This document shows, in pieces, positions 16,173-25,647 of a DNA stretch of 64,000 bases. Source of the DNA: Cetobacterium_A somerae (GTDB lineage: Bacteria > Fusobacteriota > Fusobacteriia > Fusobacteriales > Fusobacteriaceae); NCBI RefSeq assembly GCF_044784365.2, contig NZ_CP173060.2; one strand, written 5' to 3'. Position 1 is the stretch's first letter. Every line of letters begins with the position of its first letter. The notes beneath the pieces were generated by a model. The model was not told where the DNA came from. It was given only the letters and a program-made list of their open reading frames with translations, and made no database searches. Both the position numbers and the translations under genes were made by a program.

Positions 16173-16970
16173 TTAATCAATTTTTTTAACAATATAAAGC
16201 CCGTGATTACTATATCCCAATAACGATTCATCATCACATGAAGCTAAATGATAGTTTTTAAATATATCAAACTCTTTTTCTGAAAAACTATTAACTTTTT
16301 CACTAAATAATCTTCCTATCCCATCTGTAGCAAGATTAGATATCTTTCTAAATCCAATTTTATCTACAAGCTTCTCTATCTCTTTTGGAGTAAAGTAATT
16401 TGATTCAACCCAAAAGTTACCTTCATCCTCTGATTTCATTATCCCGCTAGTAAGCGTTTTTTCTATAAAACTTTCTTTTAAATAGTTATTATTTAGCATA
16501 GTGTTTGCGAGTATATAATGCTTATTTATATAAGCTATTGCTAAAATTCCATCTTTTTTTAAAATTCGTCTTGATTCCATTATACAACTTCTCTGATCTT
16601 CTACTGACGTTAAATGATACATTGGCCCTAAACATAAAACAACATCGAAACTCTCATCAGAAAATTCTGATAAATCTATAGCACTTCCTAAATAAGTTTT
16701 TATTTTTTCACTATTTTTCTCTTTTATCTTTTGTTCTATTATTTCTACATGTTTTGGAACAATATCTAAAGCCGTTACCTCATGTCCTTTGTCATTATAA
16801 TAAAAACTATAATTTCCTGTTCCAGCTCCTAATTCTATAATTTTATCCCCTGACTTAATAATTGAGTTAAGCTTTTCAATAGTTGTTATAAACTCTAGTT
16901 TATTCACATTTGATTTAAAAAGTCTTTTATCCTCATCATACTCTTCATAATACTTTAAAATGCTATTCAT
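16173..16970 (-). CDS. class I SAM-dependent methyltransferase
   Basis: 265 residues with a Rossmann methyltransferase fold: motif I IIELGAGTGNYSFYY, the acidic ribose-binding strand VTALDIVPK, motif IV VVLCLGPMYHL and ILKKDGILAIAYI. The order and C-terminus resemble the UbiE-like Methyltransf_11 group. Substrate cannot be told. It runs in the same direction as the acetyltransferase but with a 62-base gap. Confidence 0.88.
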   Translation of the reverse strand: MNSILKYYEEYDEDKRLFKSNVNKLEFITTIEKLNSIIKSGDKIIELGAGTGNYSFYYNDKGHEVTALDIVPKHVEIIEQKIKEKNSEKIKTYLGSAIDLSEFSDESFDVVLCLGPMYHLTSVEDQRSCIMESRRILKKDGILAIAYINKHYILANTMLNNNYLKESFIEKTLTSGIMKSEDEGNFWVESNYFTPKEIEKLVDKIGFRKISNLATDGIGRLFSEKVNSFSEKEFDIFKNYHLASCDDESLLGYSNHGLYIVKKID

Positions 16971-17017
16971 ATACTCTCCCCTTTATATAAATATTTTTTC
17001 TTGCGGTATTATAAAAA

Positions 17018-17047
17018 TAGAGATAAGTTAATCACTACTTATCTCTA
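17018..17047 (-). terminator. terminator of the two-component operon
   Basis: TAGAGATAAGT (17018-17028) pairs with ACTTATCTCTA (17037-17047); read on the minus strand it is followed by TTTTTAT. A second weaker hairpin overlaps the response-regulator stop near 17130-17155. Confidence 0.75.
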
Positions 17048-17154
17048 CTTTTATTCTTTTTTCAATTAGCATATCACATTCTTTTAAAATTTTATACTCT
17101 TTATATTAAAATAAATTCTTATAAATAAAAAGAGAAACCTTAGTTTTCTTTTTA

Positions 17155-17820
17155 TTAATTATGATATTTATAAAAATTTTCAGGTCTTCCAACTTCACCA
17201 TAAGATGTGTTAACAGTTAGTTTATTTATAGAAACCAAATATTTTAGATATTTATTTAGAGTTACAGTACTTATATTAAGCTCTTCAGAAAGTTTATTAG
17301 CATTCCACCATTTTTTTCTGTTTTCACTTAAAAATAACTCGATTTTTTCTAAAGTTTTTTCATTTATTCCTTTTGGAAATTCTGTTTGAGTGGAGTCAAA
17401 AGAGAAATATTCATCACACTCTTCTTGATCCATAGTAGTTTTTATAAGTAGCTCATTTTTCTTTAAAAACTTACCAATAGCTGTATCTAATCTAGCTTGA
17501 TTATACGGTTTAATTAAAAAATCTATAGCTCCAAAAGCAACAGCTTCTTTGATTTTATTAGATTCGTTTAAAGCTGTAATAAAAATAATATCTGTTAAGA
17601 TTCCTTTAGATCTAATTTTTTTTAAAATCTCAATCCCATTACTTTCCTCTAAATAAACATCACATAAAATCAAATCTACAAAATTTTTTTCAAGAATTTC
17701 AAAAACTTCCTCTTCGTTCTTTGCTATGTTAACAACTTCTAAGTTACTATATTTCTCTAAAAAAATACTATTTATAGATGCAACCATAGGATCATCTTCA
17801 ACAATTAATACTTTATACAT
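17155..17820 (-). CDS. CitB/DcuR family response regulator
   Basis: 221 residues. The receiver domain (1-120) has the acidic pocket VEDD at 7-10, phosphoacceptor D54 in LILCDVYLEE, T82 and K104. The C-terminal part (about 145-221) carries a helix-turn-helix WNANKLSEELNISTVTLNKYLKYL typical of the CitB/DcuR group. These regulators respond to extracellular di- or tricarboxylates. Its start overlaps the kinase gene by 8 bases, showing translational coupling. No transporter adjoins it; TRAP or AbgT genes elsewhere in the window are possible targets. Confidence 0.92.
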   Translation of the reverse strand: MYKVLIVEDDPMVASINSIFLEKYSNLEVVNIAKNEEEVFEILEKNFVDLILCDVYLEESNGIEILKKIRSKGILTDIIFITALNESNKIKEAVAFGAIDFLIKPYNQARLDTAIGKFLKKNELLIKTTMDQEECDEYFSFDSTQTEFPKGINEKTLEKIELFLSENRKKWWNANKLSEELNISTVTLNKYLKYLVSINKLTVNTSYGEVGRPENFYKYHN

Positions 17821-19384
17821 CTTTATTCTCCTTATTCAATATGATTGTAAAATATTTTCCATAATCAACCTCTTCTAAAAGAAACTGTCCATTATAAAGT
17901 TCAATTTTAGATTTTACAAGAGCTAATCCAATACCTCGATTTGTTCCTTTAGAAGAAACATATCTTTCAAACATTTTATTTTTTATATTAGGATCAACTT
18001 TTAAACCATTATCAAAAACTGTAATTTGAATAGAATCATTGTCTTCTAATAAAAGAAGCTCAATTTTTTTATCATCAATTTTAATTTTCTCCAAAGCTTC
18101 AATTGCATTTTCTAAAAGATTAGATACAATAGTTATAATATCAAGTGAGGTAATGAAACCGTGCTCTTTAAATAAAATAGAATCTTGATCAATTGTAAAA
18201 TTGATACCTTTTTCTTTTATAACACTAAACTTTCCGATTAAAATTCCTAATATATAATAATCAGAAATATTAGCAATTTCAGTTAATATCTTCATGCTAC
18301 TATTCTCTAAATTTTTCATATATTCTTGAACTAAGTCATATTTTTTTAATTGGATTAATCCAGAAATAACTTGAAGTTGATTTTTAAATTCATGGTTATT
18401 TTCTCTAAATCCAGTAATTACATTATTTATACTTGTGAGTTCTTTTGCTAAATTTATAATTTCTAGATGTTTATAGAAGGTTATAATAACTCCTAAGTGA
18501 TTTTCATCCTCTAAAAGATGTATTATACTAACAAAAACTTTTTCATGACCTATTTTTATCTCTTTGAAATAAACATTTTTTTTCTCATAGAAAATGTCAT
18601 AAAATCTTTTTATAAAAAGCTGAATATCAAACTCATGAAGAATTTCAAAAACTTTTTTATTGATATTTATTATCTCTAAAGATGAATTTAAAACAACCAC
18701 TCCTTCATGAATATTGTCAATAATAGCGGCTTGTTGTTGTACAAGACTTTTCGTATTTACATAAAGATTTGTAATCTCTTCAGGCTCTAAGTTAAGCATC
18801 TCTTTTTTTATTTTTTTTGCAAAAACTCTAGAACTTATAAAAATAAAACTAGAGCTTACAAAAGCAAGAAGTAAAATCTTTAATAAAATAAGAAAAATAG
18901 TATGTCTAAAAATATTAAAGAGCTTTCCAACCATGACAAAACCTATGATTTCTTTATTTCTAATTATAGGTTCAAATCTTCTATATGTTAAACCTTGAGA
19001 TCCTTTAGTTATTATAAAGTATCCCTTTTTATTTTTAAAAACCTCTTCACTATCTTTAGTTCCAAATATTTCTCCAATTTTACTTGTATCAAGATGACTA
19101 AAACGACGTTTATTTTTATCAGCTATAACTACAATATCAACATCTTGATTATTATCAACAAATATCTCTGCATATTTTTGTAGATTAAAATTTCCATTAA
19201 TTATAGAATCTTTTACAAATTTAGTATTGGAAATTTCAAGAGCTACTTCACTTAAACTTCTTTTTACTTTGCTAGTTTCATTATTAATCTCTGTATAAGT
19301 TATTATTCCTATAAGTAATATTAGCAAAGGAGAGGTTATTAAAATAGATAATTTAATAACTCTTTGCTCAAAACGGCTTTTCAT
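17813..19384 (-). CDS. CitA/DcuS family sensor histidine kinase
   Basis: 523 residues. Two membrane segments (about 10-30 and 160-183) flank an extracytoplasmic sensor domain, followed by a cytoplasmic PAS-like domain around residues 215-300. The phosphorylated histidine is in ENNHEFKNQLQVISGL, and the ATPase domain has NLLENAIEAL (N box) and NRGIGLALVKSKIE (G2). This architecture senses external carboxylates such as citrate, malate or fumarate and phosphorylates the paired regulator encoded directly downstream. Confidence 0.92.
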   Translation of the reverse strand: MKSRFEQRVIKLSILITSPLLILLIGIITYTEINNETSKVKRSLSEVALEISNTKFVKDSIINGNFNLQKYAEIFVDNNQDVDIVVIADKNKRRFSHLDTSKIGEIFGTKDSEEVFKNKKGYFIITKGSQGLTYRRFEPIIRNKEIIGFVMVGKLFNIFRHTIFLILLKILLLAFVSSSFIFISSRVFAKKIKKEMLNLEPEEITNLYVNTKSLVQQQAAIIDNIHEGVVVLNSSLEIININKKVFEILHEFDIQLFIKRFYDIFYEKKNVYFKEIKIGHEKVFVSIIHLLEDENHLGVIITFYKHLEIINLAKELTSINNVITGFRENNHEFKNQLQVISGLIQLKKYDLVQEYMKNLENSSMKILTEIANISDYYILGILIGKFSVIKEKGINFTIDQDSILFKEHGFITSLDIITIVSNLLENAIEALEKIKIDDKKIELLLLEDNDSIQITVFDNGLKVDPNIKNKMFERYVSSKGTNRGIGLALVKSKIELYNGQFLLEEVDYGKYFTIILNKENKDV

Positions 19385-19557
19385 TTATACCTCCGCAAAA
19401 TAATTGTACTATTTTTTACCTTATATTTTAACTCATATATATAAATCTTTCTAGTAAATTTTGTTTCTAAAAAAGGAAGTGATAGATAAGCATTGAAAAA
19501 ATTACAAAATGATTTTATTTAAGAGAATATTTAATGAAAATTTTATGGAGGATTAAG

Positions 19558-20145
19558 ATGGAAATATTAGATTTAATTAAAAAAGCTCGTTCTCACAGAA
19601 GCTTCAAAAATATTAGTGTTCCAATGGATGATTTAATGAGAGTTATTGAAGGAGCCCACTTTTCATCAGCTGGTGCTAACAAACAATTTCTAAGATATGT
19701 TTTAGTAAATGATAAAGATATATGTTCTCGGCTTTTTAAAGATGTTGTTTGGGCTAGTCAAATAGAATGGAAACCTACTGAAGATGAAGCTCCAGGGGGA
19801 TATATAGTTATATTTACAGATAACCCTCCTAAATTACCACTAAATTTTATATATGCGGATTGTGGTATAGCTCTTCAAAATATGAAATTAATAGCAACAT
19901 CATTAGGATATGGAGTTAACTTCATGGAGCCTGTAAAAAAAGATGATATTTTAGAAACACTAAATATTTCAAAGGAGTATATTCCACTTTTTGTAATGCC
20001 GATAGGAGTCCCTACAGATGAGGTTGTTTTAACAGTAGTTGAAAATGAAAATATGAAGTATTGGAGAGAAAATTTAGAAAATCATAATTACAAGCATTTT
20101 GTGCCTAAATTATCTCTTGATCAACTTATAATTAAGAAAATTTAA
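19558..20145 (+). CDS. nitroreductase family protein
   Basis: 195 residues from ATG 19558, chosen because GGAGG (19547-19551) sits just upstream; the alternative ATG 19534 has no such site. RSHRSFKNISVP (10-21) and AHFSSAGANKQFLRYVLV are the FMN-binding segments, and YADCGIALQNMKLIATSLGYGVNFMEP is the central helix region. It belongs to the nitroreductase fold; the substrate is unknown. It stands alone, divergent from the sensor kinase. Confidence 0.88.
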   Translation: MEILDLIKKARSHRSFKNISVPMDDLMRVIEGAHFSSAGANKQFLRYVLVNDKDICSRLFKDVVWASQIEWKPTEDEAPGGYIVIFTDNPPKLPLNFIYADCGIALQNMKLIATSLGYGVNFMEPVKKDDILETLNISKEYIPLFVMPIGVPTDEVVLTVVENENMKYWRENLENHNYKHFVPKLSLDQLIIKKI

Positions 20146-20154
20146 AAAAATAAA

Positions 20155-20183
20155 AGACGCTAAAATTTAAAATTCTAGCGTCT
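20155..20183 (-). terminator. terminator of the alpha-galactoside operon
   Basis: AGACGCTA (20155-20162) pairs with TAGCGTCT (20176-20183); on the minus strand it is followed by TTTTATTTTTTT. It closes the operon ending with the SemiSWEET gene. Confidence 0.8.
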
Positions 20184-20196
20184 AATAATAAAAATA

Positions 20197-20454
20197 TTAT
20201 TTATATTTTATTTTAAGCCTTAAAATAATTCCTGCTAAAGATAATGTAACTAAATTTGCCATAATAAGAGGTATATCATTTTTAATAAAACCATATACTA
20301 ACCAACCAAAAACTCCAAGAGTAAACATAGAATACATTATTAAAGAAATTCCACTTGTATCCTTTGTCTTTATAGTTTTTATAGCTTGTGGTAAAAATGA
20401 TAATGTTGTTAAAAGTGCAGCACAATATCCAATTGTATCTATAATATTTTCCAT
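20197..20454 (-). CDS. SemiSWEET sugar transporter
   Basis: 85 residues with three membrane helices, the single PQ-loop/MtN3 repeat that dimerises to form a SemiSWEET channel-like sugar transporter. The PQ motif is SFLPQAIKTIKTKDTSGIS; a conserved asparagine lies in the third helix (MANLVTLSLAG). It begins 4 bases after the alpha-galactosidase stop and is the last gene of the galactoside operon. It may release or equilibrate one of the monosaccharides made by hydrolysis; direction of transport is inferred. Confidence 0.9.
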   Translation of the reverse strand: MENIIDTIGYCAALLTTLSFLPQAIKTIKTKDTSGISLIMYSMFTLGVFGWLVYGFIKNDIPLIMANLVTLSLAGIILRLKIKYK

Positions 20455-20458
20455 ATAA

Positions 20459-22729
20459 TTAATCTCCTTGAATTGCTGTTAACTTTATTAAACAACTCTT
20501 AAAATCTCCGACTAAACTATCAAAATCTCCTTCTATTTGTATGTTCCCTAAATCATTAAAAGATGGTTCTTTAAATATAAGTCCACTATTTCCTAATTCG
20601 TCACCATAATATGTCTTTCCTTGAATTTGTAAACTTTCAATAGAGTATAATTTATTTTCATCTAGTCCCTTAACTTTTAAAGATTCGTATCCTGAATTAG
20701 GTACCGATAGAATTTTATATTTTGCAACAATTGCTTCTGTTTTATCTCGATTTACAACCATCCAAGCAGCATCATTTAGTTTATCTTCAAAAGGAGATAT
20801 TAATCTATAGAAATCACCATATTGAATTAACTTTCTATTTATTTTAAAGAATTCTATTTGTTTTTTTACAATCTCTTTTTCATAATCAGAGATTTTATTT
20901 AAATCTAGTTCATATCCAAAAGCACCAAAGAAAGCTACATTACCACGAGTTTTTATAGAAGTCATTCTATTTGTTTGATGATTTGGAACTGCTGAAACAT
21001 GAGCTCCCATAGATGATATTGGATAACATAATGATGATCCATATTGAATTTTAATTCTTTCCACTGCATCTGTGTCATCGCTTGTCCATGCTTGTGGCAT
21101 ATAATAAAGCATTCCAGAGTCAAATCTATTTCCTCCACTTGCACAAGATTCAAATAATATTTCAGGAAATTCTGAAGTTAACTTTTCCAACAACTCGTAT
21201 AATCCTAAAATATATCTATGGAAAACCTCTCCTTGATTTTGAGAATCTAAAACTTCTGACCAAACTTCAGTCATTGGTCTATTCATATCCCATTTTATAT
21301 AAGATATTTTAGAATTTTTTAAAATTTTAGAAATTTTTTCATAAAGATAATTACGAACGTCTTCTCTTCCTAAATCTAAGGTATGTTGATTTCTACTTGG
21401 AGTATTAACTCTTTTAGGAGCTTGTAGTATCCAATTTGGATGATTTCTATAAAGTTCACTATCTTTATTAACCATTTCTGGTTCAAACCAAAGTCCAAAT
21501 TTAATTCCCATTGCTTCGACTTTTTTAGATAATCCTTCCACTCCACTTGGAATTTTTTCTAAATTACTCCACCAATCACCAAGACCAGCTTTATCATGAT
21601 TTCTTGCACCAAACCAGCCATCATCTAAAACAAATAACTCAACACCTAATTCTTTTGCTTTACTAGCTATATCTAAAATTTTATCTTCATTAAAATCAAA
21701 ATATGTAGCTTCCCAGTTGTTTAAAAGAATTGGCCTAACTTGATCTCTCCAAACACCTCTTGCTAATCTTTCTCTATAAAGTCTGTGATAATTTAAACTT
21801 AGGCCATTCATTCCAGAACTAGAATATACCATTATCACTTCTGGACTTTGAAACTCATCATCCTTTAATAAAGTCCATTGAAAATTAAAAGGATTTATAC
21901 CAATGGATACTCTTAATTTGTTATAATGATTTTTCTCTACAACCTCAATGTGATTTCCACTGTAAACTAAATTAAATCCATAAACTTCTCCACTGAATTC
22001 AGTTGTCTCTTTTCTTTTTAAAGCTATAAATGGATTACTATTTACACTGCTTGTTCCTCTTTTACTATCTATTACAAACTTATTTTGATTTATCTCTGTT
22101 ATTTCAATATGTCTTTCTCTTGCCCAAGCTCCAGACAAATGAACTATTTGAAAATTTGGTTCTTTAAAATCAATAGAAGCACTTAAAAATCTTTCTAAAA
22201 CAAGTTTTTCATCAGAGTTATTTTTTATATGAGCATTTCTAGAAATTACATCATAATCTCTAAAAATAGTGTAGCTTAAAGTTAATACTGCTCCTATCGT
22301 TTCATCTTTTAAATAAATCTTTAAAGTTTTAGCTTCATCTTCACTTTCAACGTAAGTATTTGGAAGATTTTTTAGATTTTCTTTACCTTCTATAACTTCA
22401 TACGAATCATATATAAAATTTGTAACTCTACTTCCATTTTCTTGTAAAACAACTATTGCGGGCTCTCTATAATCACCATTTCCATAACTTGGATATTCTT
22501 GTGGCAAAATATCTTTACAAAATCCTCTTCTATGTTCCAAACAATTTGGAGTTACAGGCACTTCTGCTGCAGTCACTTGGATTATATGTTCATAAGAATT
22601 TCTAGGTATAAGTTTCTTTCCAAAATATATATGTCCCAAGGTTCCATCTTCTAAAACTTTAAGTATATAACTAATATTATTATTATATAGATGAAACTCT
22701 AAATTATTTTTATTTACTAATATGTTCAT
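20459..22729 (-). CDS. alpha-galactosidase, GH36
   Basis: Retaining alpha-galactosidase of 756 residues that removes galactose from melibiose, raffinose and similar sugars. No signal peptide, so cytosolic. The N-terminal beta-supersandwich has VTPNCLEHRRGF; the barrel has FVLDDGWFGARNHDKAGLGDW, the nucleophile aspartate in YIKWDMNRP and the acid/base in WTSDDTDAVERI, preceded by ESCASGGNRFD. Length and motifs match the tetrameric GH36 group (RafA/AgaA). It sits between an SSS symporter and a SemiSWEET gene and under a LacI regulator. Confidence 0.95.
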   Translation of the reverse strand: MNILVNKNNLEFHLYNNNISYILKVLEDGTLGHIYFGKKLIPRNSYEHIIQVTAAEVPVTPNCLEHRRGFCKDILPQEYPSYGNGDYREPAIVVLQENGSRVTNFIYDSYEVIEGKENLKNLPNTYVESEDEAKTLKIYLKDETIGAVLTLSYTIFRDYDVISRNAHIKNNSDEKLVLERFLSASIDFKEPNFQIVHLSGAWARERHIEITEINQNKFVIDSKRGTSSVNSNPFIALKRKETTEFSGEVYGFNLVYSGNHIEVVEKNHYNKLRVSIGINPFNFQWTLLKDDEFQSPEVIMVYSSSGMNGLSLNYHRLYRERLARGVWRDQVRPILLNNWEATYFDFNEDKILDIASKAKELGVELFVLDDGWFGARNHDKAGLGDWWSNLEKIPSGVEGLSKKVEAMGIKFGLWFEPEMVNKDSELYRNHPNWILQAPKRVNTPSRNQHTLDLGREDVRNYLYEKISKILKNSKISYIKWDMNRPMTEVWSEVLDSQNQGEVFHRYILGLYELLEKLTSEFPEILFESCASGGNRFDSGMLYYMPQAWTSDDTDAVERIKIQYGSSLCYPISSMGAHVSAVPNHQTNRMTSIKTRGNVAFFGAFGYELDLNKISDYEKEIVKKQIEFFKINRKLIQYGDFYRLISPFEDKLNDAAWMVVNRDKTEAIVAKYKILSVPNSGYESLKVKGLDENKLYSIESLQIQGKTYYGDELGNSGLIFKEPSFNDLGNIQIEGDFDSLVGDFKSCLIKLTAIQGD

Positions 22730-22744
22730 TTAATCTTACTCCTC

Positions 22745-24448
22745 CTAAGCTTCTGCTCTTTTTTCTATTTTTGATTTTTGTCTATATTTTCTAATAGATA
22801 TAACTAATAATGCTGTAATAGTCCATAATAAACCTAAACCTTTTTGTAATCCTTGAAAATTTAAACTTGCTAATCCAAGTTTTGAAAAAATTACATAAAA
22901 TGATAACATTACAGCTATTATTATTACTCCAGCTTCATATTGATATTCCCAAGGTGTAATTTCTACTACATTTTTATTTACTAAAACATATGGAGTCTCT
23001 CTTGGTTTTATTTTTCCAATAACTAACATAATCCCACAACTTATAATAAATAATATTGTTAATTGATGTAAGAAATGTAATTCAGGTTTTATTATAAGCT
23101 GTAATACCGCGTACGATGATACGAAAAATACTAATGATACTTTTGCTGCTATTGCAGGAACATATTTTGTCATATAACCGATAAATATAATTGTAAAGAT
23201 TGGTACATTAAAGAATCCGTTAACAATTTGTAAATATTGAAATAACCCTTGAGGTGCATTCATAATCATCGGAGCTATTAACATAGAAATTAACGCAATA
23301 ATACTTCCAAATACTTTTCCTTTTGACACTATTTCAGCATCTGTTTTATTTTTCCCAAAAACTGGTTTATAAACATTTAAACAAAATAATGTAGATGCAC
23401 TGTTTAAAACACTATTATAAGTACTTAAAACTGCTCCAAACATAACTGCTGCAAAAAATCCTACAAAATATTTAGGCATTAAATCTTTTATCAAATGAGA
23501 GTAAACTAAATCAGGTGCTGCATAATTTTCTCCATACATATGGAAAGCTATAATGCCTGGAACGATTACTATAAGTGGTGTAAAAATTTTTAATAATCCT
23601 GCTAACATAACTCCCTTTTGTCCCTCTTTTAAATTTTTAGCACCCAATGCTCTTTGAATAATTCCTTGATCAGTTCCCCAATAGTAAAGATTAACTAAAA
23701 GCATACCTGTAAAAAGAGTTGTAAATGGAACTGGATCGGAACTAGATCCAATAGCATCAAATTTTTCTGGATGAGCTACAACTAAATCTCCTATTCCTTT
23801 TAAAACAGAACCATCTCCAATATATTTAAATCCAAAATATGGAACAGATAATCCCCCAATTATAAGTCCAATTCCATTTAGAGTATCTGAAAAGGCAACT
23901 GCTTTCAATCCTCCAAAAATAGCGTAGATTGCACCAATAACTCCTATTGCCCATACTGTTATCCAGATTCCAGTACCATAAGAAACACCCAAAATTCCTG
24001 AAATATCAAAAAGTTGACTCATTACCAAAGCTCCTGCATAAAGTGTAGGTGGTAATCCATTTAAAACATAACTAATTAAAAATAAATATGTTACAAACTT
24101 TTTAACTCCTGGATCAAAACGATCCTCTAAAAATTCAGGAATTGTAGTTAATCCTCCTTTTAAATATCTTGGAACTAAAAACATAGCAACTAATACTAGA
24201 GTAATTCCAGATCCAACTTCCCATCCCATAACTGACATATTATGTGTATAAGACTGTGCACTCATACCTGCAAAATTTGCTGGACTTAAGTTAGTTAGCA
24301 TTAACGACCCTGCTATAAATCCTGCTGTCAAACTTCTTCCTCCTAAAAAATAACCATCGTTAGTATCTAGAGTTTCTCCTTTAGTTTTATAGTAAGTTAT
24401 AACTGCAACTAAAGCAGTAAAAAAAATAAAAGATAAAAACATTAACAT
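22745..24448 (-). CDS. sodium:solute symporter (SSS/SGLT family, YidK-like)
   Basis: Membrane protein of 567 residues with about 14 helices. The SSS family pattern is visible in YFLGGRSLTAGFIAGSLMLTNLSPANFAGMSAQSY and GYMTKYVP. Family members use a sodium gradient to import sugars; the closest named relatives by appearance are YidK and other sugar-type SGLT proteins. Located directly upstream of the alpha-galactosidase and downstream of its LacI regulator, it most likely imports unphosphorylated alpha-galactosides. Confidence 0.88.
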   Translation of the reverse strand: MLMFLSFIFFTALVAVITYYKTKGETLDTNDGYFLGGRSLTAGFIAGSLMLTNLSPANFAGMSAQSYTHNMSVMGWEVGSGITLVLVAMFLVPRYLKGGLTTIPEFLEDRFDPGVKKFVTYLFLISYVLNGLPPTLYAGALVMSQLFDISGILGVSYGTGIWITVWAIGVIGAIYAIFGGLKAVAFSDTLNGIGLIIGGLSVPYFGFKYIGDGSVLKGIGDLVVAHPEKFDAIGSSSDPVPFTTLFTGMLLVNLYYWGTDQGIIQRALGAKNLKEGQKGVMLAGLLKIFTPLIVIVPGIIAFHMYGENYAAPDLVYSHLIKDLMPKYFVGFFAAVMFGAVLSTYNSVLNSASTLFCLNVYKPVFGKNKTDAEIVSKGKVFGSIIALISMLIAPMIMNAPQGLFQYLQIVNGFFNVPIFTIIFIGYMTKYVPAIAAKVSLVFFVSSYAVLQLIIKPELHFLHQLTILFIISCGIMLVIGKIKPRETPYVLVNKNVVEITPWEYQYEAGVIIIAVMLSFYVIFSKLGLASLNFQGLQKGLGLLWTITALLVISIRKYRQKSKIEKRAEA

Positions 24449-24484
24449 AAAACAACACTCCCCTTTACTTTATTTTAAAAAATT

Positions 24485-25504
24485 TTAATCTTCGAAATAA
24501 TCACTCATATTTTCAACTAATTTTGTTTTTGTATATTCAACTGTACTTGTTATTGAATCTGAAATTAAAAACTCTATACTTTTTTTAGCTGTATCTTTTA
24601 ACATTGGAGAAACCGTTTTTAGTCCCATTGGAACTGTATATTTTAAATTGTCAAAACCCCAAATTTCTAACTTTTTGTAATCTATCTTCTCTTCGCTTAA
24701 AGCTCTAACAACTCCAAAGAGCATATTATCTGAAGCTGAAAAAATCGAATCAAACTCTATTTTGTTTTTTAAAACCTTTTTCATATTTTTATAAGCTTTT
24801 TCTTTTGAATAATCAGATTCATATATTAAATTTCTATCTACAATAATAGACTTATTGTTTAATGTATCTATGTACGCTCGTTCTCTTTCTACCCCTGAAA
24901 GTTTTTTCATATCTCCTGAAAAAAATAAAACTTTATTATTATTTTTATTTAAAATTTTCTCCATAGCTGCTGCTGCTCCACCATAATCATCCGTATTTAT
25001 ATATAGTGTTTGCTTTGCTTTGCTATTTAATTTTGTATCATAATCTACTACCACTACCTTGTATTCACTTTCAATCATTTTTTCTAAAAATAAATTATTC
25101 TTTAAAAAACCAATAAATATTCCACTACAAACATTCCCATTTTTAAAAAATGTTTCTATTCTTTTTTCATCATTAGAATCCTTAATATAATCAACCAAAA
25201 TTTGATGATTTTTTAAGAACGCCTCTTTAACAACTGTATCTGTAAAATTCATAAAATATGCGGTATCCATGGCTGTAGTTCTATTTATCATATTTGGTTC
25301 ATATATAAAAATACCAATAACTTTATTTTTTTTTCCTGCTAACGTTTGAGCATTTAGATTTGGAATATAATTATACTCATCTATTATTTTTAAAATTTTT
25401 TCTCTATTTTTTTTACTTACATTTGGATGATTATTTAAAACTCTTGAAACAGTACTTCTTGAAACTCCTGCTATTTCAGCAATTTTTATGCTATCTATTT
25501 TCAA
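24485..25504 (-). CDS. LacI family regulator of the galactoside operon
   Basis: 339 residues. The helix-turn-helix and hinge are at 5-55 (KIAEIAGVSRSTVSRVLNNHP), followed by a periplasmic-binding-protein-like sensor domain (about 60-335) with FSASDNMLFGVVRAL. First gene of the operon that continues into the SSS symporter, alpha-galactosidase and SemiSWEET genes. A perfect palindrome TTGGACAGCTGTCCAA lies 20 bases before the start, so it probably represses its own operon and responds to galactose or an alpha-galactoside. Confidence 0.92.
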   Translation of the reverse strand: MKIDSIKIAEIAGVSRSTVSRVLNNHPNVSKKNREKILKIIDEYNYIPNLNAQTLAGKKNKVIGIFIYEPNMINRTTAMDTAYFMNFTDTVVKEAFLKNHQILVDYIKDSNDEKRIETFFKNGNVCSGIFIGFLKNNLFLEKMIESEYKVVVVDYDTKLNSKAKQTLYINTDDYGGAAAAMEKILNKNNNKVLFFSGDMKKLSGVERERAYIDTLNNKSIIVDRNLIYESDYSKEKAYKNMKKVLKNKIEFDSIFSASDNMLFGVVRALSEEKIDYKKLEIWGFDNLKYTVPMGLKTVSPMLKDTAKKSIEFLISDSITSTVEYTKTKLVENMSDYFED

Positions 25505-25523
25505 TTAAATTCTCCTTTAAAAA

Positions 25524-25539
25524 TTGGACAGCTGTCCAA
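25524..25539. promoter_or_regulatory. LacI-type operator of the galactoside operon
   Basis: TTGGACAG-CTGTCCAA is a perfect 16-bp palindrome with no spacer, 20 bases upstream of the lacI-like start codon. LacI proteins bind such even-length palindromes with central base-pair steps. Confidence 0.75.
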
Positions 25540-25574
25540 AACTTGATTAAAAAAATATTATGTTCGTATTATAT

Positions 25575-25613
25575 ATTATTTCTATAAAAATAAAACATTT
25601 TTATAGAAATAAT
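25575..25613. other. 17-bp AT-rich hairpin
   Basis: ATTATTTCTATAAAAAT (25575-25591) is perfectly complementary to 25597-25613 over a 5-base loop. It lies between the acetyltransferase stop and the lacI-like gene. No clean T tract follows on the minus strand, so it may act as a weak terminator or an mRNA 3'-end stabiliser. Confidence 0.4.
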
Positions 25614-25647
25614 TTAAAAAGTTTTTTAACTTAAGTAAAAAAAGATT

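Noticed and set aside
25575..25613. Hairpin as a standard intrinsic terminator
   Set aside because: No T tract follows on the minus strand; listed only as a hairpin.
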